A stretch of 29,212 bases of DNA from a virus: positions 4,629 to 33,840 of IMG/VR virus record IMGVR_UViG_3300030061_002550. One strand, given 5' to 3'. How positions within the stretch are numbered: position 1 is the stretch's first letter; each line of letters opens with the position of its first letter. The translations under genes were made by a program, and so were the position numbers. The notes below the pieces were generated by a model. It made no database searches and had not been told where the DNA came from. It saw only the letters and a program-made list of their open reading frames with translations. Positions 1 to 7,500 of the stretch are shown piece after piece.

Positions 1-95
1 GCGTCCTGCTAACAGGATGAACGATCCGTTCCGAGTCGGCTTACTTGCGTCCCCCAGTCGAAGGGGGGATGAACGATTGTGTTAATAATAACACA
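1..95. repeat. Hairpin-bearing direct repeat at window edge
   Basis: The sequence GCGTCC, a stem-loop, then GGATGAACGAT occurs twice. The 11-base end motif lies at 15-25 and 67-77, 52 bases apart. The stems are TCCTG/CAGGA (4-17) and TCCCCC/GGGGGA (50-69), so different stem sequences sit in the same frame of conserved bases. A third perfect hairpin, TGTGTTA/TAACACA, lies at 78-95. The 52-base period is not a multiple of three, which argues against a simple coding repeat. It may be a structured RNA or the edge of a repeat array extending beyond the window. No function can be assigned. Confidence 0.5.
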
Positions 96-99
96 GTTA

Positions 100-125
100 T
101 ATTATATAGTCAAGTAGTTATGTAA
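100..125 (-). promoter_or_regulatory. Possible -10 element reading out of the window
   Basis: Just after the terminator, the minus strand reads ACTTGACTATATAATATAACTG, which contains TATAAT with no properly spaced -35 box. It could start a transcript running left into the hairpin repeat region. This rests on a short AT-rich match only. Confidence 0.2.
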
Positions 126-171
126 AAAACCCTACAGAGCAAAAAAATACCGGGGTTTTTTGCCCCGATAT
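124..171 (-). terminator. Rho-independent terminator closing the leftward operon
   Basis: On the minus strand, TATCGGGG pairs with CCCCGGTA around a CAAAAAA loop (148-170, one mismatch) and is followed by seven T (147-141). A second T run after AGGG lies at 129-124. It sits just beyond the stop of the last small gene. The element is homologous to the terminator at 18031-18077, including the flank TTTTAATTCCAAAA. Confidence 0.85.
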
Positions 172-196
172 TTTGGAATTAAAAGTCAATTTTGGT

Positions 197-547
197 TTAT
201 ACCTTTCTTTTTTTCTTTGATTGTTTAGGTGATTGATACCCCCAAAGGTATGGTTTTATAGTGCCACTACCATAATCAATAGTCTTTAAACCATTTTTAA
301 ATTTATCCCAATACATATCAAAAAGATTAACTTTGGTACCTCTAGTTAAATCAAAATGAACCTTATTATCATACTCATATTGAACGATATAAGAATCAGT
401 AGGTGCTTTCTTTGTATGAACATCACCTAAAGAACCATCTTCAATAACTATATCACATCCATATTGAGATTTTATTTTTTCCTTCTCTTCTTTTGTCCAT
501 ATATTTTCTTTTCTTTCAGGTTTTTTTGCTTCCTTTACAGTAGTCAT
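197..547 (-). CDS. Conserved small T4-like cyanophage protein, unknown function
   Basis: A 116-residue soluble, lysine-rich protein with no signal peptide or membrane segment. Its middle (about residues 50-100) resembles small proteins I recall from T4-like cyanophages, with a 'DSYIVQYEYDNKVHFDL-RGTKVNLFDMY-DKF' type core. I cannot name a function. The ATG overlaps the TGA of the preceding gene (ATGA at 544-547), so translation is probably coupled. It is the last gene before the terminator at 124-171. One oddity: after the TAA (197-199) the same frame reads T-K-I-D-F then a second TAA (179-181). This resembles a C-terminal tail cut off by a premature stop, and a near-identical tail lies upstream of the other terminator at 18086-18103. 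The basic end 'KQSKKKRKV' may therefore be a shortened terminus. Confidence 0.8.
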   Translation of the reverse strand: MTTVKEAKKPERKENIWTKEEKEKIKSQYGCDIVIEDGSLGDVHTKKAPTDSYIVQYEYDNKVHFDLTRGTKVNLFDMYWDKFKNGLKTIDYGSGTIKPYLWGYQSPKQSKKKRKV

Positions 548-1149
548 TCTTTATCACTCCATACAATATTAGGATATGCTCCTTCAACGATTTCTCTTGT
601 AATATTATACTTATCAGAAATTAATTTATCCTTAGCAAGAACAACAATCTCTGCCTCTAATGGATGAAGACCTTGAAGAATATTAATAAACATCGTTTCA
701 CGACGTATATTACTCATGGCATCATTACCACCTCGGATAAAGTTATAAAAATTTTTAGATTCTCTACGAATAGTTGTATGACCTTGTTGATCACTCACAC
801 CTAAAGAAAAATTTCCTGTCTCATGCATAGTACGAACATCATGAGATATTTTAGTACTCAAGGTTCCATTATAAGTATTCTGTTCATCATATCCAACGTA
901 AGGAACAGGACCTTCTGGAAGTATTGATTGTATAGATTCATTAAAATTCCATATAAGAATTCTTCTTAATGATTGATCATCATATTTTTGAAGAGTTGCT
1001 ATTTTTTTTGCTTTACTTCTTGAACGGGATACTAAATCCAACACCTCAAACACTAAAGGTCTGGATGGTAAATTGTCAACAACAAAAGGTGTAGCCTTTT
1101 TATTTCTTGTTACTGTTGGTTTAGTTTTCGTCTTCTTCGTCGTAGTCAT
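544..1149 (-). CDS. Conserved T4-like phage protein (DUF6433-like), unknown function
   Basis: Read from the ATG at 1149 this is 201 aa. The frame is open to a TTG at 1161, but ATG is the more likely start and shortens the overlap with the upstream gene to about 29 bases. The N-terminus (about 20 residues) is rich in Thr and Lys and looks disordered. The body has 'LRRILIWNFNESIQSILPEGPVPY' in its first half and 'RRETMFINILQGLHPLEAEIVVLAKDK' near the C-terminus. That pattern matches a roughly 200-residue family widespread in T4-like cyanophages which I believe Pfam lists as DUF6433; the family number is from memory. Its role is unknown. It is translationally coupled to the 116-aa gene by an ATGA overlap and belongs to the compact small-gene operon running from glutaredoxin to the terminator. 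Confidence 0.85.
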   Translation of the reverse strand: MTTTKKTKTKPTVTRNKKATPFVVDNLPSRPLVFEVLDLVSRSRSKAKKIATLQKYDDQSLRRILIWNFNESIQSILPEGPVPYVGYDEQNTYNGTLSTKISHDVRTMHETGNFSLGVSDQQGHTTIRRESKNFYNFIRGGNDAMSNIRRETMFINILQGLHPLEAEIVVLAKDKLISDKYNITREIVEGAYPNIVWSDKE

Positions 1150-1345
1150 AATTGTTTTCAAATCTGAATGCTATAACCTCATCGGGAACTAAATTTCCCA
1201 TTTCATCGAACATTTCAGGATGAGGTCTTGGTATTTCCTGATAGTTCATCATGTAGTCTCGTGCAATCCATCCACCTAGTGCTCCTGCACAAAATAATAA
1301 AAAGGATATCGGTAACACTAAGACTAGTATTGTTTCTATGGTCAT
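1121..1345 (-). CDS. Small single-pass membrane protein of cyanophage type
   Basis: A 74-residue protein. Residues 3-30 form one hydrophobic segment (TIETILVLVLPISFLLFCAGALGG), followed by a short basic patch and a soluble tail with 'RPHPEMFDEMGNLVPDEVIAFRFEN', ending in an acidic run (DYDEEDEN). The layout suggests an N-terminal membrane anchor with the tail in the cytoplasm. Similar anchored peptides occur in T4-like cyanophages, with no function known to me. It has the best ribosome binding site in the window: AAAGGAGGT at 1359-1351, five bases before the ATG. The last codons overlap the start of the next gene, so the acidic tail of this protein and the Thr/Lys-rich start of the next one come from the same bases in two frames. 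Confidence 0.85.
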   Translation of the reverse strand: MTIETILVLVLPISFLLFCAGALGGWIARDYMMNYQEIPRPHPEMFDEMGNLVPDEVIAFRFENNYDYDEEDEN

Positions 1346-1350
1346 TTGCT

Positions 1351-1359
1351 ACCTCCTTT
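1351..1359 (-). promoter_or_regulatory. Strong Shine-Dalgarno sequence for the 74-aa protein
   Basis: The minus strand reads AAAGGAGGT, then AGCAA, then ATG (1345). This complements the 16S 3' end almost perfectly. Most other starts in the window have weak or no Shine-Dalgarno sequence. Confidence 0.8.
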
Positions 1360-1363
1360 GGAA

Positions 1364-1579
1364 TTATTTTTTTTTCCTCAAATTTAAGGAAAATTCAAAG
1401 TAAATGTCTATCTCTGTATTAAAGAAACAAACAACATTATCAAATATAATGTGAAATGGTTTTCTTTTTTTCTTACCCTCACTAAGAATAAAATCAATAC
1501 CTCTATTTAGAGGGATGTTAACATTATTTAGTTTAGTTGTTGATAATTTTTTGTTCTTTGAGGTATTTGATTGTGTCAA
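1364..1579 (-). CDS. Small hypothetical protein, TTG start overlapping glutaredoxin
   Basis: 71 aa, unrecognised. The only plausible start is TTG at 1579, because the frame has no ATG. It is preceded five bases earlier by AGGAGG (1590-1585), which also encodes part of the conserved GGC motif of glutaredoxin, so the ribosome site could be coincidental. The frame overlaps the glutaredoxin end by 47 bases. The part outside the overlap has a regular mix of charged and aromatic residues ('PFHIIFDNVVCFF', 'YFEFSLNLRKKK') that looks like a real beta-rich protein, and without it there would be a 187-base gap in a tightly packed operon. It ends 18 bases before the next ATG. Existence is likely but not certain; function unknown. 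Confidence 0.5.
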   Translation of the reverse strand: MTQSNTSKNKKLSTTKLNNVNIPLNRGIDFILSEGKKKRKPFHIIFDNVVCFFNTEIDIYFEFSLNLRKKK

Positions 1580-1793
1580 TACATCCTCCTAGTTTTTTTC
1601 CATCACATACTACCTGTGGAAAGGTAGATTCTTCACCAAATTCACCATGAAAAGCATCTTTATCAAATTGTTCACCTAAAGTATACACCACAAAGTTAAT
1701 TTCTGTCAACTTTAATACTTCTTTTATCTTTTCACAATATGGACAATCATTCTTAGAAAAAACTGTATAATTCATATCTTTTTGATAAGTCAT
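1533..1793 (-). CDS. grx: Glutaredoxin
   Basis: An 86-residue thiol-disulfide oxidoreductase of the glutaredoxin family. The active-site CPYC lies at residues 17-20, the cis-proline motif TFPQVV at about 57-62, and the glutathione-site motif GGC at about 69-71, all in the correct order and spacing. Such proteins use glutathione to reduce cytosolic targets. In T4-like phages they typically supply electrons to ribonucleotide reductase, but no such gene lies in this window, so that role here is inference. A second ATG at 1775 gives 80 aa starting 'MNYTVFSKNDCPYC', closer to the usual glutaredoxin start and preceded by AAAAAG, so the first six residues may not be translated. The gene lies 15 bases after a strong terminator (1809-1833), so it either depends on readthrough or has its own promoter (TATAAATT at 1797-1804). 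Confidence 0.95.
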   Translation of the reverse strand: MTYQKDMNYTVFSKNDCPYCEKIKEVLKLTEINFVVYTLGEQFDKDAFHGEFGEESTFPQVVCDGKKLGGCIDTIKYLKEQKIINN

Positions 1794-1796
1794 AAT

Positions 1797-1804
1797 AATT
1801 TATA
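1797..1804 (-). promoter_or_regulatory. Possible T4-type late promoter for glutaredoxin
   Basis: The minus strand reads TGTATAAATT between the terminator and the glutaredoxin start. T4 late promoters have the core TATAAATA, and this differs only at the last base. A start a few bases downstream would leave a usable leader only if translation begins at the inner ATG (1775). The match is short, so confidence is low. Confidence 0.3.
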
Positions 1805-1808
1805 CAAG

Positions 1809-1833
1809 AAAAAAGGGGAGTCAAACTCCCCTT
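1809..1833 (-). terminator. Strong Rho-independent terminator
   Basis: On the minus strand AAGGGGAGT pairs perfectly over nine bases with ACTCCCCTT around a TTG loop (1813-1833), and TTTTTTCTTG follows. It ends the putative small RNA and stands 15 bases before glutaredoxin. Confidence 0.93.
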
Positions 1834-1906
1834 GTGTTCTCACCAACACACTTCCCCCACCACAGGAAAGTGACTTCAATCCCAAAACTACAAGGATGTT
1901 GAAGAT
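1809..1906 (-). ncRNA. Putative structured small RNA (or glutaredoxin leader)
   Basis: This non-coding stretch lies between the 157-aa gene and glutaredoxin. It starts just after a consensus sigma-70 promoter and ends in a strong terminator, giving a transcript of about 98 nt. On the minus strand it folds into consecutive hairpins: CTTCAA/TTGAAG with an inner TCC/GGA (1904-1874), CACTTTCC/GGGAAGTG (1872-1849), GTGTT/AACAC (1849-1834) and the terminator (1833-1813). The second stem is complete only on the minus strand, where its odd pair is a U-G wobble; on the plus strand it would be an A-C mismatch. This supports transcription from the minus strand. It could be a free small RNA or an attenuator/riboswitch leader for glutaredoxin. 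I recognise no known RNA family. Confidence 0.65.
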
Positions 1907-1912
1907 GTAGAT

Positions 1913-1941
1913 ATTATAAGAGATTTTTAATCATATGTCAA
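1913..1941 (-). promoter_or_regulatory. Consensus sigma-70 promoter
   Basis: The minus strand has TTGACA (1941-1936), a 17-base spacer, and TATAAT (1918-1913): both boxes and the spacing are exact consensus. It fills the space just after the stop of the 157-aa gene (1944). A likely start is the A at about 1906. It suggests strong transcription by host RNA polymerase and no need for a phage late sigma factor. Confidence 0.85.
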
Positions 1942-1943
1942 CA

Positions 1944-2417
1944 CTAAAATGAATATAATGTGCTTCGTGCTTGTTCGAACTTATTTTTAGATTCTTGCAG
2001 TTTAGTTTCACATTCTTCAAGTTTAGTATTCTTTTCATCAGATCCTTCTTCTAATAATTCTGCTTCCACTCCAAGTTCATTCGCTTCCATATTAAGATTA
2101 TTTGAAGCATCCACAAGGTCTTTAACAGAATTGAATTGGTCTTCATTTAATATCTGAACAACCTTTTTATTATCATATGAAACATTTTCAACACTAGTAG
2201 AATCAGGAAGGTCTGAAAGGCATATGTCAACCCCCTCACTATCTAAAATCCATACTTTAGTACCAAGACCTGGATATTCTTTATCAGGTTTTCTTCTCTC
2301 TACAAATGTAGTATCAGAACTCCATTGATTAGTAGTTGAATTGTATATTTTTTTAATGGATGTTATCCATGTATCATCACTCGTTTTTTTATAATAATGT
2401 TTTATGTATTGTGTCAT
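1944..2417 (-). CDS. Hypothetical protein with C-terminal coiled coil
   Basis: 157 aa, not recognised as a known family. Residues 1-50 are aromatic and polar ('YIKHYYKKTSDDTWITSIKKIYNS'), and the middle has a compact 'YPGLGTKVWILDSEGVDICLSDLPD' segment. From about residue 90 to the end it is rich in Glu, Lys, Leu and Asn with heptad-like spacing, which predicts a coiled coil and oligomerisation. No signal peptide or membrane segment. It follows the carbamoyltransferase by 16 bases containing a run of 12 T and no Shine-Dalgarno site, so it may be translated weakly or by coupling. Possible roles include a small fibre accessory protein or chaperone for the giant fibre genes upstream, but nothing in the sequence proves this. 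Confidence 0.8.
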   Translation of the reverse strand: MTQYIKHYYKKTSDDTWITSIKKIYNSTTNQWSSDTTFVERRKPDKEYPGLGTKVWILDSEGVDICLSDLPDSTSVENVSYDNKKVVQILNEDQFNSVKDLVDASNNLNMEANELGVEAELLEEGSDEKNTKLEECETKLQESKNKFEQARSTLYSF

Positions 2418-2433
2418 TGTTTTTTTTTTTTAA

Positions 2434-3849
2434 TTATTTAGATTTCACTTCACCATTTATAACCATCATATCTAAATGAGAATTATTAAAGAACTCATTT
2501 GCTTCTTCAGGTGTTTCTACTATTGGTTCTCCATTTCCATTCATACTGGTATTTAATAGCACAGGAACACCAGTTAATTCATAGAATGCCTTGACTAATC
2601 TATAGTAGTTTGGATTCGTCTTCTCATTGATGGTCTGGAACCTCGCAGACCCGTCTACATGAGTCACAGCAGGTATTTTATCTGATTGTTTTACAGGTGC
2701 CGTATAGAGCATATAAGGACTAGGTATAGGGAAATCAAACCAGTCTTTATAATGTTCTTCCAATACTACAGGAGCAAATGGACGGAACCATTCTCTCTTC
2801 TTGACTACATGATTAATAATATCTCTGGTGTGTGGATTTCGAGGGTCAGCAAGTATAGAACGATTACCTAGTGCTCTTGGTCCAAACTCAGATCTACCCT
2901 GAAACCATCCAATAATTTTTCCATTCGCAAGTTCTTGTGCCAACTGTTTATAATCTGGTTCCTGTATCTGATAATCCTTTCCAGTATAACAAAGATCTTT
3001 CTGTTCATAATCATGTCTTGGCTCACCGAAGATATGATGTGAGACATAGAGTGCTGAACCCACAGAAGTTCCATCATCACCACAGGCAGGATAGATATGA
3101 TAATTCTTAAACTTAGATTCCTTTACTATTTTTGCATTCGCATTACAATTCAAAAATGATCCACCAGACAGACAAAGATTATTTGTCTTATCATCCATGT
3201 CCTCAATAACTTTTAGAGAAACTTGTTCTAATACTTGTTGAACTGTTGCTGCAACATCCATCTTATGTTTAATCTCATCAGTATATGATTGCCAATCAAA
3301 CTCAAATGGTGTTCCATAGGATGCTAGACCCATCGTAGTTCCTGCCTTATGAAGTGCTGGACCTAATCCTAACTTCTCTGTCACCTCACCATATAATACT
3401 CCTTCCATTCTATTAGGGCAGTACTCGGCAAATATTTTCTTACCTTTTCCATAGGCAACTAATGAATTTGCTTCTGGTTTTCCCATACTACAATCCATAC
3501 TGAAGCAATAAGCATCATCGAATGAACTTGTATAATATACCGAAGCACAATGTGCCATATGATGAGGAATAATATAACTCTTCACTTTCTTCCCTCTCAT
3601 AGGCATATCTTCTATGAGATATTTGTTGCCAAAAACTTCTTGCTTGAAATCATTGGTCGCAATACAATCTATATCATCGAATGTTAGATTTGATTGTTGT
3701 AAAACATAATCTATTACATCATCATTGAATGCCTGATCTTTTTTCTTTCTTGTAATTCTTTCTGTTGCTACACATGCCTCCAACTTACCGTCCTTGACAA
3801 GACAGACTGATCCATCGTGCCCGAACTGCAATCCCAAAATGTTTGCCAT
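2434..3849 (-). CDS. Carbamoyltransferase of the NodU/CmcH/TobZ family
   Basis: 471 aa. The family transfers a carbamoyl group from carbamoyl phosphate through carbamoyl-adenylate to a hydroxyl, usually on a sugar, nodulation factor or antibiotic. The N-terminal Kae1-like domain shows 'FGHDGSVCLVKDG' (9-21), the metal-binding HHMAH (96-100), LSGGSFLN (227-234) and 'PACGDDGTSVGSA' (254-266). The C-terminal domain has 'GRSEFGPRALGNRSIL' (318-333), 'REWFRPFAPVV' (352-362) and VPVLLNTSMN (428-437). All main motifs are present, although the protein is shorter than the usual 550-600 aa. It follows the 2OG oxygenase by three bases, so the two are probably one operon. The substrate is unknown; a glycan made by the nearby glycosyltransferases or a surface sugar would fit. 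Cytoplasmic. Confidence 0.95.
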   Translation of the reverse strand: MANILGLQFGHDGSVCLVKDGKLEACVATERITRKKKDQAFNDDVIDYVLQQSNLTFDDIDCIATNDFKQEVFGNKYLIEDMPMRGKKVKSYIIPHHMAHCASVYYTSSFDDAYCFSMDCSMGKPEANSLVAYGKGKKIFAEYCPNRMEGVLYGEVTEKLGLGPALHKAGTTMGLASYGTPFEFDWQSYTDEIKHKMDVAATVQQVLEQVSLKVIEDMDDKTNNLCLSGGSFLNCNANAKIVKESKFKNYHIYPACGDDGTSVGSALYVSHHIFGEPRHDYEQKDLCYTGKDYQIQEPDYKQLAQELANGKIIGWFQGRSEFGPRALGNRSILADPRNPHTRDIINHVVKKREWFRPFAPVVLEEHYKDWFDFPIPSPYMLYTAPVKQSDKIPAVTHVDGSARFQTINEKTNPNYYRLVKAFYELTGVPVLLNTSMNGNGEPIVETPEEANEFFNNSHLDMMVINGEVKSK

Positions 3850-3852
3850 AAA

Positions 3853-4515
3853 TTAAACCACAGGAACACCATATTGTCTTGATATATTATCATTTATTTC
3901 CTTCATCGATGGAGCACCCTTTACAGTAGCCCAACATACTATAGAATATCTTTTACCTTTTGTCACTGGTTCGACACCGTGCTTATAAAAATGAGTAGAA
4001 GGAAAGGCAACTAGCATACCTGGTTCTGGTCTTACTCTGATTGCATGATCTGGAAATATAAAATCACCACCCTCAAAATTATCATTCAGATAAAGGACAA
4101 AAGATAAATCCCTATCAGTAGATTTCTTCCAGATGTGTTCTCCTTTTGGTGTCACCCATATACTTTCACCATCAATGTGAGGCTTATAGTGTCCTCCTAC
4201 TCCATAAGAAAGTATCTGTGGAACTTCACTACTATCTACCTGACACTCAAAGAAAGGATTAACAACCTCTCTGACCATATCATGATATAGTTGTTCTATT
4301 TTTGGAAACAAAGGTCCAGCATCAACAATCTGTGTGTCTCTAGTTTCTTTATCAACTCTCCATGATGTTTCACCTGTTCTATTCGTTGTCTCCGAATCAA
4401 AAACAGATAAGTCTTCTGCTGGTGAAGACTCAATATGATTAACTATCTCCCTGATTCCTTCAGGATTAATTACATTTCTTCTTACTAAAATATAAGTTAA
4501 TGGGTTGTCTATCAT
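3853..4515 (-). CDS. 2OG-Fe(II) oxygenase, prolyl-4-hydroxylase type
   Basis: 220 aa. Enzymes of this family use Fe(II), oxygen and 2-oxoglutarate to hydroxylate a protein side chain or small molecule. The jelly-roll core covers about residues 98-200. The iron ligands are visible as H113-x-D115 ('HYKPHIDGES') and H179 ('FYKHGVEPV'), and a basic residue for 2-oxoglutarate (K188 or R189) follows in 'KGKRYSIVCW'. The phrase 'FVLYLNDNFEGGDFIFPD' is typical of phage and prolyl-hydroxylase members, so the site looks intact. The gene begins 33 bases after the 1914-aa repeat gene, behind the TGCTATAAT element, and is followed by the carbamoyltransferase three bases later. The substrate is unknown; the neighbouring repeat proteins are candidate targets (inference). 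Confidence 0.93.
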   Translation of the reverse strand: MIDNPLTYILVRRNVINPEGIREIVNHIESSPAEDLSVFDSETTNRTGETSWRVDKETRDTQIVDAGPLFPKIEQLYHDMVREVVNPFFECQVDSSEVPQILSYGVGGHYKPHIDGESIWVTPKGEHIWKKSTDRDLSFVLYLNDNFEGGDFIFPDHAIRVRPEPGMLVAFPSTHFYKHGVEPVTKGKRYSIVCWATVKGAPSMKEINDNISRQYGVPVV

Positions 4516-4536
4516 AACAAAAATTCAGTTTTAATT

Positions 4537-4545
4537 ATTATAGCA
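4537..4545 (-). promoter_or_regulatory. Extended -10 promoter element behind the 1914-aa gene
   Basis: The minus strand reads TGCTATAAT, an exact extended -10 (TG-N-TATAAT), two bases after the stop of the giant repeat gene and 22 bases before the ATG of the oxygenase. No convincing -35 box is visible. The same nine bases occupy the same place behind the other two giant genes (11747-11755 and 20601-20609). Confidence 0.65.
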
Positions 4546-4547
4546 CA

Positions 4548-7500
4548 TTATCCACCAAATTGGGGAAGTGCATGTTCTCCAGCACCACAAGCGAGATTAT
4601 ATTCTAGAGCTGTTAGTAATGGACCTCTTGCCGATGCTGTTGCAGTGTCATTACTATAATCAATTCTATCCATTGATGATGAACCTCCAGGAGAAGGACC
4701 CTTTCCACCACCGAAGTAACCAAAATTAATATTACCTGTTGCAGCGTGTCTATTTTTTACAGCACTTAATGGACCTTTTGGTGTTGCTGTTGCAGTATCA
4801 TTACTATAATCAACTCTATCTACTTTTGATACATTTGGTGATGTATAACCACCAGTAAAATATCCATAATCAGCATTACCTGCTGCAGCAAAGTAGGCAC
4901 TACTATAACTTAAATTACCTCTTGGTGATGCTGTTGCAGTATCATTACCATAATCAACTCTATCTACAAATGATAGTACACCAGCCCATACAGTACCACC
5001 ACCAATCCATCCAAAATTAGCATTACCTGTTGCTGTTGCTTGTGCTCTGTTGTTTGCTAATGGACCTTTTGATGATGCTGTTGTACTATCATTAGAAAAA
5101 TCAAGTCTATCTACTGTTGATATTGGAGGATTAGCAGGACTACCACCAGCCCAATATCCATAATCTTTATTACTTACTGCTGCTCTACCATAAGCAGCAC
5201 CAGCAAGATAAGTTCTTTGTGGTGCATCTGCTGTATCATTAGAATAATCAAGACGATATACATCTGATTTTCCAGGAGAACCACCCTGAAAATATCCATA
5301 ATCAGTACTACTACATGCATCACCATTATATCTACCTACAGCCATATTACCTTTTCTTGCTGCCACTACCGTATCATTCGCAAAATCAATTCTTTGTATT
5401 AATGTTAATGGACTAGGATAACCTTGAGTCCAATATCCACGTTGTGATGATGGATAGTATTGACGAGTGACAATATTAGTAAACTCAGAAACTGTGCTTC
5501 CGACTATTGGTAGTGCATTACCTCTGGCACTTGATGATGCCGTACCATCTTTAGCTACACTTAATGCACCTCTTACTAGTGCTACTACTGTATCACTACT
5601 ATAATCAATACGATCTACTGTTGATATTATACTTGGAGTACCACCTCCACAGAAATATCCAAAACTTCTACTACCATTTGCTGCTAATCTTCTTCTAGCA
5701 ACAGTTAATGGACCTTTTGGTGTTGCTGTTGCAGTATCATTAGCATAAGTAATTCGATCTACTGTTGTTACTGGTCCAGGACTAGGTGTTCTACCAGTAC
5801 CAGCATATCCAAAATCTTCAGTACCCGTTGCACCTACTCCATATCTACTACTACTCAATGGTCCTTTATCTACTGCTGTTGCAGTATCATTATTATAATC
5901 AATTCTTTGTACTTGTGAATTATAAGGACTAAAACCAGTAACAAAATATCCATAAGATTTATTACCAACTCCTGCCATATAAGCTCTAGCAGTATTCAAT
6001 GGACCTTTTGTTACTGCATCTGTAGTATCACTACCATAATCAAGTCTATCTACTGTAGATTCTGTAGGATTATCACCAGCAAAATATGCAAAATTAACAT
6101 TAGATACTGCTGCCATCGCAATTTTAGCACTAGTCGCATTACCTTTTGCTACTGCTATTGGTGTATCATTAGAATAATCAATTCTTTCTATTGTTGATGT
6201 AGCAGCAGGAACTTCTCCACCACCAAAGTATCCATGAGAAGAACTACCTGTTCCTGCTGCTAAACGTCTAGCAATACTTAATGGACCTTTTACTGCTGCT
6301 GTTTCTGTATCATTTGCATAATCAATTCTATTTACATCTGATTTCCAATCAGTAGCAGGAACAGCAGGATTATTACCACCAGCGATATATCCAGCACCAT
6401 AAGAACCAACATATCCTTGTGAGAATGTTTGTGGAAGTGCATTTGCTTGAGAACTGAAAGCACCCCTCAAAGAATTACTACCTCCAAGAATAGGTGCTAC
6501 AAGTGTAGCTTTTGGAGTATCATTACTATAATCAACTCTTTCTATTGATGTTATTGTACCAGGTTGACCACCCATAAAGTATCCATGAGTCGTATTACCT
6601 GTTGCTCCATGTCTATATCTACCCGTATTTAATGGACCTCTTGCTGATGCTGTTGCCGTATCATTCGCATAATCAACTCTATCTATTGTTGATATAGTAG
6701 GACCAGGAGAACCACCACCCCAATATCCAAAATCTTTATTACCTGTTGCTGATTGGTATGTTCCTGCAGCAGATAATGGTCCTTTTGCTACTGCTGCTAC
6801 CGTATCATTACTATAATCTAATCTATTTACTATTGATTTATTATTACCACCACCAAAATATCCAAATGAAGGATTACCTGTTGCTCCACCATAATTTGTA
6901 GTTTCACTTAATGGACCTCTTGGAGATGCTGTTGATGTGTCATTGGCATAATTAATTCGATCAACTGATGATACGGCAGAAGGAGCATTACCACCACCAA
7001 CATATCCAAAATCTTTAGTACCTGTTGCCATTGTACCAACTCTATTACTAGTCAATGGACCTCTTATTGATGAAAGTACCATATCATTAGAAAAATCAAC
7101 TCTTTCTACTCTCGATATAACAGTGTTAGGATGTACATCACCACCAGTAAAGTATCCGTGATTTAAACTAGCTACTCCTCCAACATAAACACCACCACCA
7201 GCAGACAAATAACCTCTTCTTGTTGGTGATGTATTATCATTAGCATAATCAATTCTTTCTACTAATGTATTATAATTATTACCATCACCATAATATCCAT
7301 AAGGATAAGATACTGTTGGATTATTTCCGAAGGCAAATGGAGTGCTTATTGTTAATGAATATTGTGAAAGTCCATCTTCTTTAGAACTCAATCCACTTAT
7401 CGCATCTGCTGTTTCAGTTAAATTAGATATCGATATTGCTGTTGCTGTATCATTACTATAGTCAATTCTATTTACTGTTGATTTTGGACCACCTGAAGGA

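Noticed and set aside
464-667. Open frames on the plus strand, here and inside the giant repeat genes (for example 12668-13037, 14852-15094, 20953-21165)
   Set aside because: They are shadows of minus-strand genes. Their products are low-complexity Leu/His/Tyr/Pro strings created by the repeat codons, and no plus-strand gene context exists.
1150-1161. TTG start for the DUF6433-like protein, adding four residues
   Set aside because: ATG at 1149 is a better start and reduces the overlap with the upstream gene; no Shine-Dalgarno sequence supports the TTG.
1834-1906. tRNA gene in the structured intergenic region
   Set aside because: There is no cloverleaf, no T-loop GTTC-A signature and no acceptor stem pairing; the hairpins are arranged in a row ending in a terminator.
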